Both the position numbers and the translations under genes were made by a program. A stretch of DNA of 64,000 nucleotides, taken from contig BRXU01000005.1 of the NCBI GenBank assembly GCA_030267565.1, forward strand, positions 846,001 to 910,000, given 5' to 3'. Below are positions 45,301-57,299 of this stretch, one piece after another; the first letter of the stretch is position 1, and the number at the start of each line of letters is the position of its first letter. A model generated the notes under the pieces. That model ran no database searches. It saw only the letters and a list, made by a program, of their open reading frames with translations, and was not told the origin of the DNA. This DNA comes from Pleodorina starrii. Its lineage: Eukaryota > Chlorophyta > Chlorophyceae > Chlamydomonadales > Volvocaceae.

Positions 45301-48300
45301 TTCGGGGTCGTTCGGGATCCGTTCGGGATCCGTTCGGGGTCATTCGGGGTCGTTCGGGATCCGTTCGGGGTCGTTCGGGATGCGTTCGGGGTTGTTCGGG
45401 GTCGTTCGGGATCCGTTCGGGGTTGTTCGGGATCCGTTCGGGGTCGTTCAAGATCCGTTCGGGGTCGTTCAGGGTCGTTCGTGGTCTGTTCGGGGTCGTT
45501 CGGGGTCGTTCGGGATCCGTTCGGGGTTGTTCCGGGTCGTTCGGGATCCGTTCGGGGTCGTTCGGGATCCGTTCGGGGTCGTTCGGGGTCGTTCGGGGTC
45601 GTTCAGGGTCGTTCGTGGTCTGTTCGGGGTTGTTCAAGATCCGTTCGGGGTCGTTCAGGGTCGTTCGAGGTCTGTTCGGGGACGTTCGGGGTCGTTCGGG
45701 ATCCGTTCGGGGTTGTTCGGGATCCGTTCGGGGTCGTTCGGTATCCGTTCGGGGTTGTTCGGTACCGTTCGGGGTCGTTCGGGGTCGTTCGGGATCCGTT
45801 CGGGGTCATTCGGGGTCGTTCGGGATCCGTTCGGGGTCGTTCGGGATCCGTTCGGGGTTGTTCGGGGTCGTTCGGGATCCGTTCGGGGTTGTTCGGGATC
45901 TCTTCGGGGTCGTTCGGTATCCGTTCGGGGTCGTTCGGTACCGTTTGGGGTCGTTCGTGGTCTGTTCGGGGTCGTTCAGGGCCGTTCGGGGTCGTTCGAA
46001 ATCCGTTCGGGGTCGTTCGGAGTCGTTCGGGATCCGTTCGGGGTCGTTCGGGATCCGTTCGGGGTCGTTCGGGGTCGTTCGGGATCCGTTCGGGGTCGTT
46101 CGGGGTCGCTCGGGATCCGTTCGGGGTCGTTCGGGGTCCGTTCGGGGTCGTTCGGGGTCGTTCGGGGTCCGTTCGGGGTCGTTCAGGGCCGTTCGGAGTC
46201 GTTCGGGATCCGTTCGGGGTCGTTCGGGGACCGTTCGGGGTCGTTCGGGGTCGTTCGGGGTCGTTCGGGATCTGTTCGGGGTCGTTCGGGGTCGTTCGGG
46301 ATCCGTTCAGGGTTGTTCGGGGTCGTTCGGGGTCGTTCAGGGTCGTTCGGGATCCGTTCGGGGTCGTTCGGGGTCGTTCGGGATCCGTTCGGGGTCGTTC
46401 GGGGTCGTTCGGGATCCGTTCGGGGTTGTTCGGGATCCGTTCAGGGTTGTTCAAGATCCGTTCGGGGTCGTTCAGGGTCGTTCGGGGTCGTTCGGGGTCG
46501 TTCAGGGTCGTTCGTGGTCTGTTCAGGGTTGTTCAAGATCCGTTCGGGGTCGTTCAGGGTCGTTCGTGGTCTGTTCGGGGACGTTCGGGGTCGTTCGGGA
46601 TCCGTTCGGGGTTGTTCGGGATCCGTTCGGGGTCGTTCGGTATCCGTTCGGGGTTGTTCGGTACCGTTCGGGGTCGTTCGGGGTCGTTCGGGATCCGTTC
46701 GGGGTCATTCGGGGTCGTTCGGGATCCGTTCGGGGTCGTTCGGGATCCGTTCGGGGTCGTTCGGGGTCGTTCGGGATCCGTTCGGGGTTGTTCGGGATCC
46801 GTTCAGGGTTGTTCAAGATCCATTCGGGGTCGTTCAGGGTCGTTCGTGGTCTGTTCGGGGTCGTTCGGGGTCGTTCGGGATCCGTTCGGGGTTGTTCGGG
46901 ATCCGTTCAGGATTGTTCGGGGTCGTTCGGGGTCGTTCAGGGTCGTTCGGGATCCGTTCGGGGTCGTTCGGGGTCGTTCGGGATCCGTTCGGGGTTGTTC
47001 GGGATCCGTTCGGGGTCGTTCAGGGTCGTTCGGGATCCGTTCGGGGTCGTTCGGGGTCGTTCGGGATCCGTTCGGGGTCGTTCGGGGTCGTTCGGGATCC
47101 GTTCGGGGTCGTTCGGGGTCGTTCGGGATCCGTTCGGGGTCGTTCGGGGTCCGTTCGGGGTCGTTCGGGGTCGTTCGGGGTCCGTTCGGGGTCGTTCAGG
47201 GCCGTTCGGAGTCGTTCGGGATCCGTTCGGGGTCGTTCGGGGACCGTTCGATCGGGGTCGTTCGGGGTCGTTCGGGGTCGTTCGGGATCTGTTCGGGGTC
47301 GTTCGGGGTCGTTCGGGATCCGTTCGGGGTCGTTCAGGATTCGTTCGGGGTCGTTCGGGATCTGTTCGGGGTCGTTCGGGGTCGTTCGGGATCCGTTCAG
47401 GGTTGTTCGGGGTCGTTCGGGGTCGTTCAGGGTCGTTCGGGATCCGTTCGGGGTCGTTCGGGGTCGTTCGGGATCCGTTCGGGGTCGTTCGGGATCCGTT
47501 CGGGGTTGTTCGGTATCCGTTCGGGATCCGTTCGGGGTCGTTCGGGGTCGTTCGGTACCGTTTGGGGTCGTTCGTGGTCTGTTCGGGGTCGTTCGGGGTC
47601 GTTCGGGGTCGTTCGGGATCCGTTCGGGGTCGTTCGGGATCCGTTCGGGGTTGTTCGGGGTCGTTCGGGATCCGTTCGGGGTTGTTCGGGATCCGTTCGG
47701 GGTCGTTCGGTATCCGTTCGGGGTCGTTCGGTACCGTTTGGGGTCGTTCGTGGTCTGTTCGGGGTCGTTCAGGGCCGTTCGGGGTCGTTCGAAATCCGTT
47801 CGGGGTCGTTCGGAGTCGTTCGGGATACGTTCGGGGTCGTTCAGGATTCGTTTGGGGTCGTTCGGGGTCGTTCGGGATCCGTTCGGGGTCGTTCGGGGTC
47901 GTTCGGGATCCGTTCGGGGTCGTTCGGGGTCCGTTCGGGGTCGTTCGGGGTCGTTCGGGGTCCGTTCGGGGTCGTTCAGGGCCGTTCGGAGTCGTTCGGG
48001 ATCCGTTCGGGGTCGTTCGGGGACCGTTCGATCGGGGTCGTTCGGGGTCGTTCGGGGTCGTTCGGGATCTGTTCGGGGTCGTTCGGGGTCGTTCGGGATC
48101 CGTTCGGGGTCGTTCAGGATTCGTTTGGGGTCGTTCGGGATCTGTTCGGGGTCGTTCGGGGTCGTTCGGGATCCGTTCAGGGTTGTTCGGGGTCGTTCGG
48201 GGTCGTTCGGGGTCGTTCGGGATCTGTTCGGGGTCGTTCGGGGTCGTTCGGGATCCGTTCGGGGTTGTTCGGGATCCGTTCGGGGTCGTTCAGGGTCGTT

Positions 48301-51300
48301 CGGGATCCGTTCGGGGTTGTTCGGGATCCGTTCGGGGTCGTTCTGGGTCGTTCGGGATCCGTTCGGGGTCGTTCGGGGTCGTTCGGGATCCGTTCGAAGT
48401 TGTTCATTCGGGATCCGTTCAGGGTTGTTCAAGATCCGTTCGGGGTCGTTCAGGGTCGTTCGTGGTCTGTTCGGGGTCGTTCGGGGTCGTTCGGGATCCG
48501 TTCGGGGTTGTTCGGGATCCGTTCGGGGTCGTTCGGTATCCGTTCGGGGTTGTTCGGTACCGTTCGGGGTCGTTCGGGGTCGTTCGGGATCCGTTCGGGG
48601 TCATTCGGAGTCGTTCGGGATCCGTTCGGGGTCGTTCGGGATCCGTTCGGGGTTGTTCGGGGTCGTTCGGGATCCGTTCGGGATCCGTTCGGGGTCATTC
48701 GGGGTCGTTCGGGATCCGTTCGGGGTCGTTCGGGATGCGTTCGGGGTTGTTCGGGGTCGTTCGGGATCCGTTCGGGGTTGTTCGGGATCCGTTCGGGGTC
48801 GTTCGGGATCCGTTCGGGGTCGTTCGGGGTCGTTCGGGATCCGTTCGGGGTCGTTCAGGGTCGTTCGGGATCCGTTCGGGGTCGTTCGGGATCCGTTCGG
48901 GGTTGTTCGGGATCCGTTCAGGGTTGTTCAACATCCGTTCGGGGTCGTTCAGGGTCGTTCGTGGTCTGTTCGGGGTCGTTCGGGGTCGTTCGGTATCCGT
49001 TCGGGGTTGTTCGGGATCCGTTCGGGGTCGTTCGGTATCCGTTCGGGGTTGTTCGGTACCGTTCGGGGTCGTTCGGGGTCGTTCGGGATCCGTTCGGGGT
49101 CATTCGGAGTCGTTCGGGATCCGTTCGGGGTCGTTCGGGATCCGTTCGGGGTTGTTCGGGGTCGTTCGGGATCCGTTCGGGGTTGTTCGGGGTCATTCGG
49201 GGTCGTTCGGGATCCGTTCGGGGTCGTTCGGGATGCGTTCGGGGTTGTTCGGGGTCGTTCGGGATCCGTTCGGGGTTGTTCGGGATCCGTTCGGGGTCGT
49301 TCAAGATCCGTTCGGGGTCGTTCAGGGTCGTTCGTGGTCTGTTCGGGGTCGTTCGGGGTCGTTCGGGATCCGTTCGGGGTTGTTCCGGGTCGTTCGGGAT
49401 CCGTTCGGGGTCGTTCGGGATCCGTTCGGGGTCGTTCGGGGTCGTTCGGGGTCGTTCAGGGTCGTTCGTGGTCTGTTCGGGGATGTTCAAGATCCGTTCG
49501 GGGTCGTTCAGGGTCGTTCGTGGTCTGTTCGGGGACGTTCGGGGTCGTTCGGGATCCGTTCGGGGTCGTTCGGGGTCCGTTCGGGGTCGTTCGGGGTCGT
49601 TCGGGGTCCGTTCGGGGTCGTTCAGGGCCGTTCGGTGTCGTTCGGGATCCGTTCGGGGTCGTTCGGGGACCGTTCGGGGTCGTTCGGGGTCGTTCGGGGT
49701 CGTTCGGGATCTGTTCGGGGTCGTTCGGGGTCGTTCGGGATCCGTTCAGGGTTGTTCGGGGTCGTTCGGGGTCGTTCAGGGTCGTTCGGGATCCGTTCGG
49801 GGTCGTTCGGGGTCGTTCGGGATCCGTTCGGGGTCGTTCGGGGTCGTTCGGGATCCGTTCGGGGTTGTTCGGGATCCGTTCAGGGTTGTTCAAGATCCGT
49901 TCGGGGTCGTTCAGGGTCGTTCGTGGTCTGTTCGGGGTCGTTCGGGGTCGTTCGGGATCCGTTGGGGGGTGTTAGGGATCCGTTCAGGGTTGTTCGGGGT
50001 CGTTCGGGGTCGTTCAGGGTCGTTCGGGATCCGTTCGGGGTCGTTCGGGGTCGTTCGGGATCCGTTCGGGGTTGTTCGGGATCCGTTCGGGGTCGTTCAG
50101 GGTCGTTCGGGATCCGTTCGGGGTCGTTCGGGGTCGTTCGGGATCCGTTCGGGGTCGTTCGGGGTCGTTCGGGATCCGTTCGGGGTCGTTCGGGGTCGTT
50201 CGGTATCCGTTCGGGGTTGTTCGGTACCGTTCGGGGTCGTTCGGGGTCGTTCGGGATCCGTTCGGGGTCATTCGGGGTCGTTCGGAGTCGTTCGGGATCC
50301 GTTCGGGGTCGTTCGGGGACCGTTCGATCGGGGTCGTTCGGGGTCGTTCGGGGTCGTTCGGGGTCTGTTCGGGGTCGTTCGGGGTCGTTCGGGATCCGTT
50401 CGGGGTCGTTCAGGATTCGTTCGGGGTCGTTCGGGATCTGTTCGGGGTCGTTCGGGGTCGTTCGGGATCCGTTCAGGGTTGTTCGGGGTCGTTCGGGGTC
50501 GTTCAGGGTCGTTCGGGATCCGTTCGGGGTCGTTCGGGGTCGTTCGGGATCCGTTCGGGGTCGTTCGGGATCCGTTCGGGGTCGTTCGGGGTCGTTCGGG
50601 ATCCGTTCGGGGTCGTTCGGGGTCGTTCGGGATCCGTTCGGGGTCGTTCGGGGTCCGTTCGGGGTCGTTCGGGGTCGTTCGGGGTCCGTTCGGGGTCGTT
50701 CAGGGCCGTTCGGAGTCGTTCGGGATCCGTTCGGGGTCGTTCGGGGACCGTTCGGGGTCGTTCGGGGTCGTTCGGGGTCGTTCGGGATCTGTTCGGGGTC
50801 GTTCGGGGTCGTTCGGGATCCGTTCAGGGTCGTTCGGGATCCGTTCGGGGTTGTTCGGTATCCGTTCGGGGTCGTTCGGGGTCGTTCGGTACCGTTTGGG
50901 GTCGTTCGTGGTCTGTTCGGGGTCGTTCGGGGTCGTTCGGGGTCGTTCGGGATCCGTTCGGGGTCGTTCGGGATCCGTTCGGGGTTGTTCGGGGTCGTTC
51001 GGGATCCGTTCGGGGTTGTTCGGGATCCGTTCGGGGTCGTTCGGTATCCGTTCGGGGTCGTTCGGTACCGTTTGGGGTCGTTCGTGGTCTGTTCGGGGTC
51101 GTTCAGGGCCGTTCGGGGTCGTTCGAAATCCGTTCGGGGTCGTTCGGAGTCGTTCGGGATCCGTTCGGGGTCGTTCGGGATCCGTTCGGGGTCGTTCGGG
51201 GTCGTTCGGGATCCGTTCGGGGTCGTTCGGGGTCGTTCGGGATCCGTTCGGGGTCGTTCGGGGTCCGTTCGGGATCCGTTCGAAGTTGTTCATTCGGGAT

Positions 51301-53178
51301 CCGTTCAGGGTTGTTCAAGATCCGTTCGGGGTCGTTCAGGGTCGTTCGTGGTCTGTTCGGGGTCGTTCGGGATCCGTTCGGGGTTGTTCGGGATCCGTTC
51401 GGGGTCGTTCGGTATCCGTTCGGGGTTGTTCGGTACCGTTCGGGGTCGTTCGGGGTCGTTCGAAATCCGTTCGGGGTCGTTCGGGATCCGTTCGGGGTTG
51501 TTCGGGGTTGTTCGGGATCCGTTCGGGATCCGTTCGGGGTCATTCGGGGTCGTTCGGGATCCGTTCGGGGTCGTTCGGGATGCGTTCGGGGTTGTTCGGG
51601 GTCGTTCGGGATCCGTTCGGGGTTGTTCGGGATCCGTTCGGGGTCGTTCGGGATCCGTTCGGGGTCGTTCGGGGTCGTTCGGGATCCGTTCGGGGTCGTT
51701 CAGGGTCGTTCGGGATCCGTTCGGGGTCGTTCGGGGTCGTTCGGGATCCGTTCGGGGTTGTTCGGGATCCGTTCAGGGTTGTTCAACATCCGTTCGGGGT
51801 CGTTCAGGGTCGTTCGTGGTCTGTTCGGGGTCGTTCGGGGTCGTTCGGGATCCGTTCGGGGTTGTTCGGGATCCGTTCGGGGTCGTTCGGTATCCGTTCG
51901 GGGTTGTTCGGTACCGTTCGGGGTCGTTCGGGGTCGTTCGGGATCCGTTCGGGGTCATTCGGGGTCGTTCGGGATCCGTTCGGGGTCGTTCGGGATCCGT
52001 TCGGGGTTGTTCGGGGTCGTTCGGGATCCGTTCGGGATCCGTTCGGGGTCATTCGGGGTCGTTCGGGATCCGTTCGGGGTCGTTCGGGATCCGTTCGGGA
52101 TTGTTCGGGGTCGTTCGGGATCCGTTCGGGGTTGTTCGGGATCCGTTCGGGGTTGTTCGGGATCCGTTCGGGGTCGTTCGGTACCGTTTGGGGTCGTTCG
52201 TGGTCTGTTCGGGGTCGTTCAGGGCCGTTCGGGGTCTTTCGAAATCCGTTCGGGGTCGTTCGGAGTCGTTCGGGATCCGTTCGGGGTCGTTCGGGATCCG
52301 TTCGGGGTCGTTCAGGATTCGTTCGGGGTCGTTCGGGATCTGTTCGGGGTCGTTCGGGGTCGTTCGGGATCCGTTCAGGGTTGTTCGGGGTCGTTCGGGG
52401 TCGTTCAGGGTCGTTCGGGATTCGTTCGGGGTCGTTCGGGGTCGTTCGGGATCCGTTCGGGGTTGTTCGGGATCCGTTCGGGGTAGTTCAGGGTCGTTCG
52501 GGATCCGTTCGGGGTCGTTCGGGGTCGTTCGGGATCCGTTCGGGGTTGTTCGGGATCCGTTCAGGGTTGTTCAAGATCCGTTCGGGGTCGTTCAGGGTCG
52601 TTCGGGGTCTGTTCGGGGTCGTTCGGGGTCGTTCGGGATCCGTTCGGGGTTGTTCGGGATCCGTTCGGGGTCGTTCGGTATCCGTTCGGGGTTGTTCGGT
52701 ACCGTTCGGGGTCGTTCGGGGTCGTTCGGGATCCGTTCGGGGTCATTCGGGGTCGTTCGGGATCCATTCGGGGTCGTTCGGGATCCGTTCGGGGTTGTTC
52801 GGGGTCGTTCGGGATCCGTTCGGGGTTGTTCGGGATCCGTTCGGGGTCGTTCGGTATCCGTTCGGGGTCGTTCGGTACCGTTTGGGGTCGTTCGTGGTCT
52901 GTTCGGGGTCGTTCAGGGCCGTTCGGGGTCGTTCGAAATCCGTTCCGGGTCGTTCGGGATCCGTTCGGGGTCGTTCGGGGTCGTTCGGGGTCGTTCGGGG
53001 TCGTTCGGGATCCGTTCGGGGTCGTTCGGAATCCGTTCGGGGTCGTTCGGGGTCGTTCGGGGCCGTTCGGGGTCGTTCGGGATCCGTTCGGTGTCGTTCG
53101 GGGACCGTTCGGGGTCGTTCGGGGTCGTTCGGGGTCGTTTGGGATCCGTTCGGGGTCGTTCGGGATCTGTTCGGGACC
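39336..53178. repeat. 13.8-kb satellite of 10- and 11-bp units (GTTCGGGGTC / GTTCGGGATCC)
   Basis: The whole interval is built of GTTC-starting units. 10-mers: GTTCGGGGTC, GTTCAGGGTC, GTTCGGGGTT, GTTCGGAGTC, GTTCGGTACC. 11-mers: GTTCGGGATCC, GTTCGGGATCT, GTTCGGGGTCC, GTTCGTGGTCT, GTTCGGTATCC, GTTCAAGATCC, GTTCAGGATTC. Division gives about 1,300 units. Larger blocks recur with the same variant order, so there is higher-order structure. The plus strand is G/T-rich. No unit contains a stop in any plus frame, so frames of over 4,600 codons appear, made of FGVVRDP, SFGIRSG or GSVRGRS heptads. Because 10- and 11-mers alternate irregularly, the frame rotates between these heptads, which argues against coding. 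The array lies between the two membrane-protein paralogues. Confidence 0.97.
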
Positions 53179-56100
53179 GTGCACTGCACCGGAGGCAAGC
53201 AGAAGCACACCCAGAACAGGCTGCACTAGTCCCCCAGACAGGAACGAGCGAGCCTCGGGGGGGAGGCTCAGAAACCCATGATCACGGAGGAATTTGCCAT
53301 GAGGCTCCCCAACTGGCTACCGCCCCCCTCCCCCCACGCACACAAACACACACATACACACATACGCACACACAAGTAGGCGCACCAAGAGATCTGACAG
53401 CAACTCGCGGGCTGCAACTAGATGAGGCCTGTGCATGCACTGGATACCCCAATACAGGAAAAAGATCCGGATCAGCGTGAAGCTAATTTGCAGCGGCTGT
53501 GGCCGCGAGCACACCAACTTGTCTGACACAATCCGTAAGAAGGGATGACAGGACACCACCGAATGGAGCCCTAAGTCAAGCACAGGCACCCCGATGTATC
53601 CGGAATGGACGCAATAGACAGTCATAGCCGCAGTGTGGCGTGTTTAATTAGGCGGTGTACTCTCTGTGCCCTTCCCTCCCCCGCCCCCTGGCCCCCCCAT
53701 GCGCGGGCGGTGGCCGCCCCCCATGCGTGGGCGGTGGCCCCCCGTACATGCGCTCGCGTTGGATTTGAACCCACATCCCCTTGGGCCCACGGCTCGTATG
53801 GTTTTTGGTTCATGTACCGGTATGGGGCGCGCATCCCCACCCATGTAATCAACACACACACACACACACCCTAAATCCCGCAAAACTCCCCTTCATGGGA
53901 GGCATATTTACGGGCTGCCTAACACGGCGAGACGCAGGACATTTGTTGGTCCGGTGTGACAATTTTTGGTCCGGTCGTGTGTGTGATAACCACGTGCGCA
54001 GCAAGCCAAGCCGACCACAACGACCTGGAAGTTGCACTGTCAAGCCGACCACCGCGACTTCGAAGTTGCACTCGTCCCGTCGGAAACAACCAAAGACCAC
54101 CTGCGAGGCGTGGACACCAAGCGGTGCCCACGGCTCGTTCACCGCGGCGGCTAATGAGTGCCTGATTAGGCCTGAGTTGTTGGCCGTCCTGTACGCGCGC
54201 GTCAGGTTGAAGAAGACTCGACAGTGTCGCTGGTAGTGCAGATACCGGTATAACACACACGCATAAGATTCCAGTAGTCTTGAACGCACCGCGAACGGAG
54301 CGGGGAGCCAGGTGGCCTCCCGGGGCCAGGTGCTTGCGGCCCGCTCCCAGCCATGGCGACATGGTGGACACACAGCCCGATTAGGGCTCATGCCGCCACA
54401 TGCGGCAACCGGCGCGCGGCATCAGCGCGGCATTGGCATATGTGCCAGCCACGAACATTGATGTAACCAAATGTAACCGATCGGCGCGTACAGTAACAGG
54501 TAGGTAAGCCCCCAGCGCTACATACACATCACGGTCGACAAAAAGCAGGAAAGAAAAGTAAAAACAAAGGTAAAAGGTACGCACAATCGCGCACCAGGAA
54601 ACTAACCGCAGGCGTACACCACACAGAATTATGTGCCTGTGTGAAGCGAGTAGCTAGCACGGTCATGCAATCACGCCAGACCCGGCCAAGCCTGCTTAGC
54701 AAACCACGAACACATCTATTAAGGTCAACTCGTCCAAAGAAAGCAAGTAAGTGTGACAATAAGGGACCCTCGAAAAGTGTGGCAGACCTGGTGTATGTGG
54801 CGCGGCGCAACAGCACCCGGATTCGGTACGACAAGCAAGGACGCTTCTCGACCGAAGCGGGGCTCGGTAGCGCATCACCGCAGGTACAGCCAATCAAACA
54901 AACGCATGTATGTATACGCATTTCAAACGCGTTCGAACTGCGCCAATTAATGGCCGATACGAGGCCAAGCCGAATCAGTGATCGACGTGAACTGACGTGA
55001 GCGTCCGGGAAACGCGTGGTCAGGTGTCACATAGCATTCAAAGCCGGCCCCAAACGCAGCAAGTCAATTCACCAGGCGTCTGGAGCTAGCTTGGCACCAC
55101 GCATCGTGGACAGAACGTCTCGATCAAAGCGGGGTACGCAGCTAGCCGGACATCAAGCCAGGCAAAGGCGTGTCCGGTGCGTGGGGCAACTTTATTCTCT
55201 GCGCGACGAACCGTTCACACAGCATTACCTCAGCTCTTGAAAGGCCTCAATGAAGACGATTCATGCAAAGGATGCCGTGCGCGCGGGCAATCGGCGGTGG
55301 TCCCTTGGAGGCAAGCTACGATGGACGAGCAAATTCCGAAATTCCACTCGGCACCTCAGCACCACGGGCAAAAGATGGTGGGGATCTGGAGTACGTAGCC
55401 AGAGCCAGGCCTTGAAGACACGCAACACCCCCTCTTTCCCACCAGACACGCACATGCACACGCACATGCACACGCACACACAGAGAAACGCACGCGCATA
55501 ATTGTCTGCAGGCGTACAGCCGCCGTCATACCTGGACCTCAGCACCACGCCACCACGCAGCACCGCAGCACCACCTCGCGTGGGCCGGTCTATTTCGACA
55601 CAGCAGCAATAATGCTGCATCCTCGGGCTGTAAATGATGTGGTCTGGGCCTAAGTCTTGCCTTGTATGTTTCGCCCCTCCTCCAAGCTTTTCTTGTCAAC
55701 CAGGGCGGCTGACGACGCACGACCAAACGCACCCTCTCCTCGCCATGTAACACGCCGAACAAACATTCATATGTCCAACAGAATCCTCCCTCGGATACGC
55801 GCGCACGCAACCAACCCTGCCCATAACCACAGTATGTACCACACACGCGCGCACGCGCACTGACACATGGTGGACCTAACCCGGTGGCCGCGCAGTCGTG
55901 CAAGCATCTTCAATCTTGCATGTAAGGAACTTCATTTTTCACGCACGGCCGGGCAAGGCTGCTTGCCGTAATACGTACTAACGTACTAACGTACTAACAA
56001 AACACTACGCGACGCATGACTCCGCGGGATCATTCAGCTCAATACCAAAGATACCAAGGCCATGTGGGAAATCAAACGATGACGAAGAAGACGAAGACGA

Positions 56101-57299
56101 GAATATCACCCGCCGCAACGCAACAAACGCGGGACCAAAACCACATGAGATCGACCTCCCCTGACCTCCCCGATGCCCCTAAAACCGGCATTCAGCAAAT
56201 GACCAACAACCGGAAGCCTTCACGCCCGTCAGCCGTGCACGCCTTCGCTTTTCAGCGCGTCCAGCAGCGCAACAGTGCTCTGCATGGCTGCGCGCGCTCG
56301 GCTGCACGGATCGCCAGGTGCTTCAGAAACCATTTTTGCGGCGCCGCAGGGTGCCGCCGCGCCCGCTTCAGCAGTCTTCGCATGACTAGCTAGCTCGAAA
56401 AGCGCATGCATAACTCACACACCGCTCTTTGCATTACGAACCTTCAAGCCAACAATCGCGAACGCATGGTACAATCCAAAAAGACACGGTGCGTCCATCG
56501 GCAGTGACTGACTGCCCGCCGTAAGCGACGTGGGCCCCCTGGCCTTACGTAATATTGTCGTGCAAGCAAGAGACTGACTTTTCGGGTGTGTCATAGCGCT
56601 TGAAGATAAAGCGCGTAATGCATCTCCCATACATAATATCCTTGCATACGATGTACGTACTACGCATTTGGTGGGGAATTCATGAGGTTCTGACCGGTTC
56701 TGCGACGCTCTCTCTGCTGCTGCAGCTGCTGTCTCGCCAGCTGCTGCCATGCGTTGCTATTGCTGCCGTTGTTGTTCAGACCTTGCCAATAGATCGCTTC
56801 ATGGGCGCAGCGGCTGCGGCTGTGGCAGCCGCGGCCGGGTCCCGTGAGATGGAGTTGACGTTCGTTGCGCTGTAGGGCGGCCGCAGCGCAATCAAGCAAG
56901 GAGGATGGGGCGTGGCAACGAGCGGGCGGGCGTTGGAGCCAATGCGGGGTGGCAGAGCGACGCGAGCAAGCGGTGTATGACTTCGTGATTGGACTGGAGC
57001 GATAGCGAGGGCAACGGGGGAGGGGACCAACGGCGAGCCCGTACCCTCCGAATTGACGCAGCAATCGGCACTACTCATGCATATTTCTACGACGCCTGAT
57101 CAAGCAACCGGGCCTCGCTGGGTCGCGCTATCTGCTGTTGCGTGGTGCATCCCGGTTGGCGCACGCTTCAACCCCTGGACAAGGCTATGATGAACTGCGA
57201 CCAGGTATGTATGTGAGGGGCTGATGAGGGGCTTATGTGGATCACATGTGTGCGCACAAAGGGTCGTCCCCTGACAAACGCCGCCTTGGCCGGCGCCCC
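53179..57299. other. Gene-poor spacer, no recognisable gene
   Basis: This region contains CA-rich microsatellites near 53,338-53,372, 53,852-53,869 and 55,449-55,482, and many short open frames without motifs. It lies downstream of the second paralogue, so its 3' UTR should start at 57,299, but no clear polyadenylation signal was identified. Confidence 0.5.

Noticed and set aside
39336..53178. CRISPR-like array
   Set aside because: Contiguous 10/11-bp units without unique spacers in a eukaryotic context; not a CRISPR.
39271..53480. Reading frames of 4,652 and 4,730 codons on the plus strand
   Set aside because: They are consequences of a stop-free 10/11-bp satellite. All three frames are open, the heptads rotate between frames, and neither the entry nor the exit sequence resembles a gene.
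53748..53830. tRNA-like T-arm (GGTTCAAATCC) on the minus strand
   Set aside because: No matching acceptor stem, D-arm A-box or plausible anticodon arm could be placed around it.
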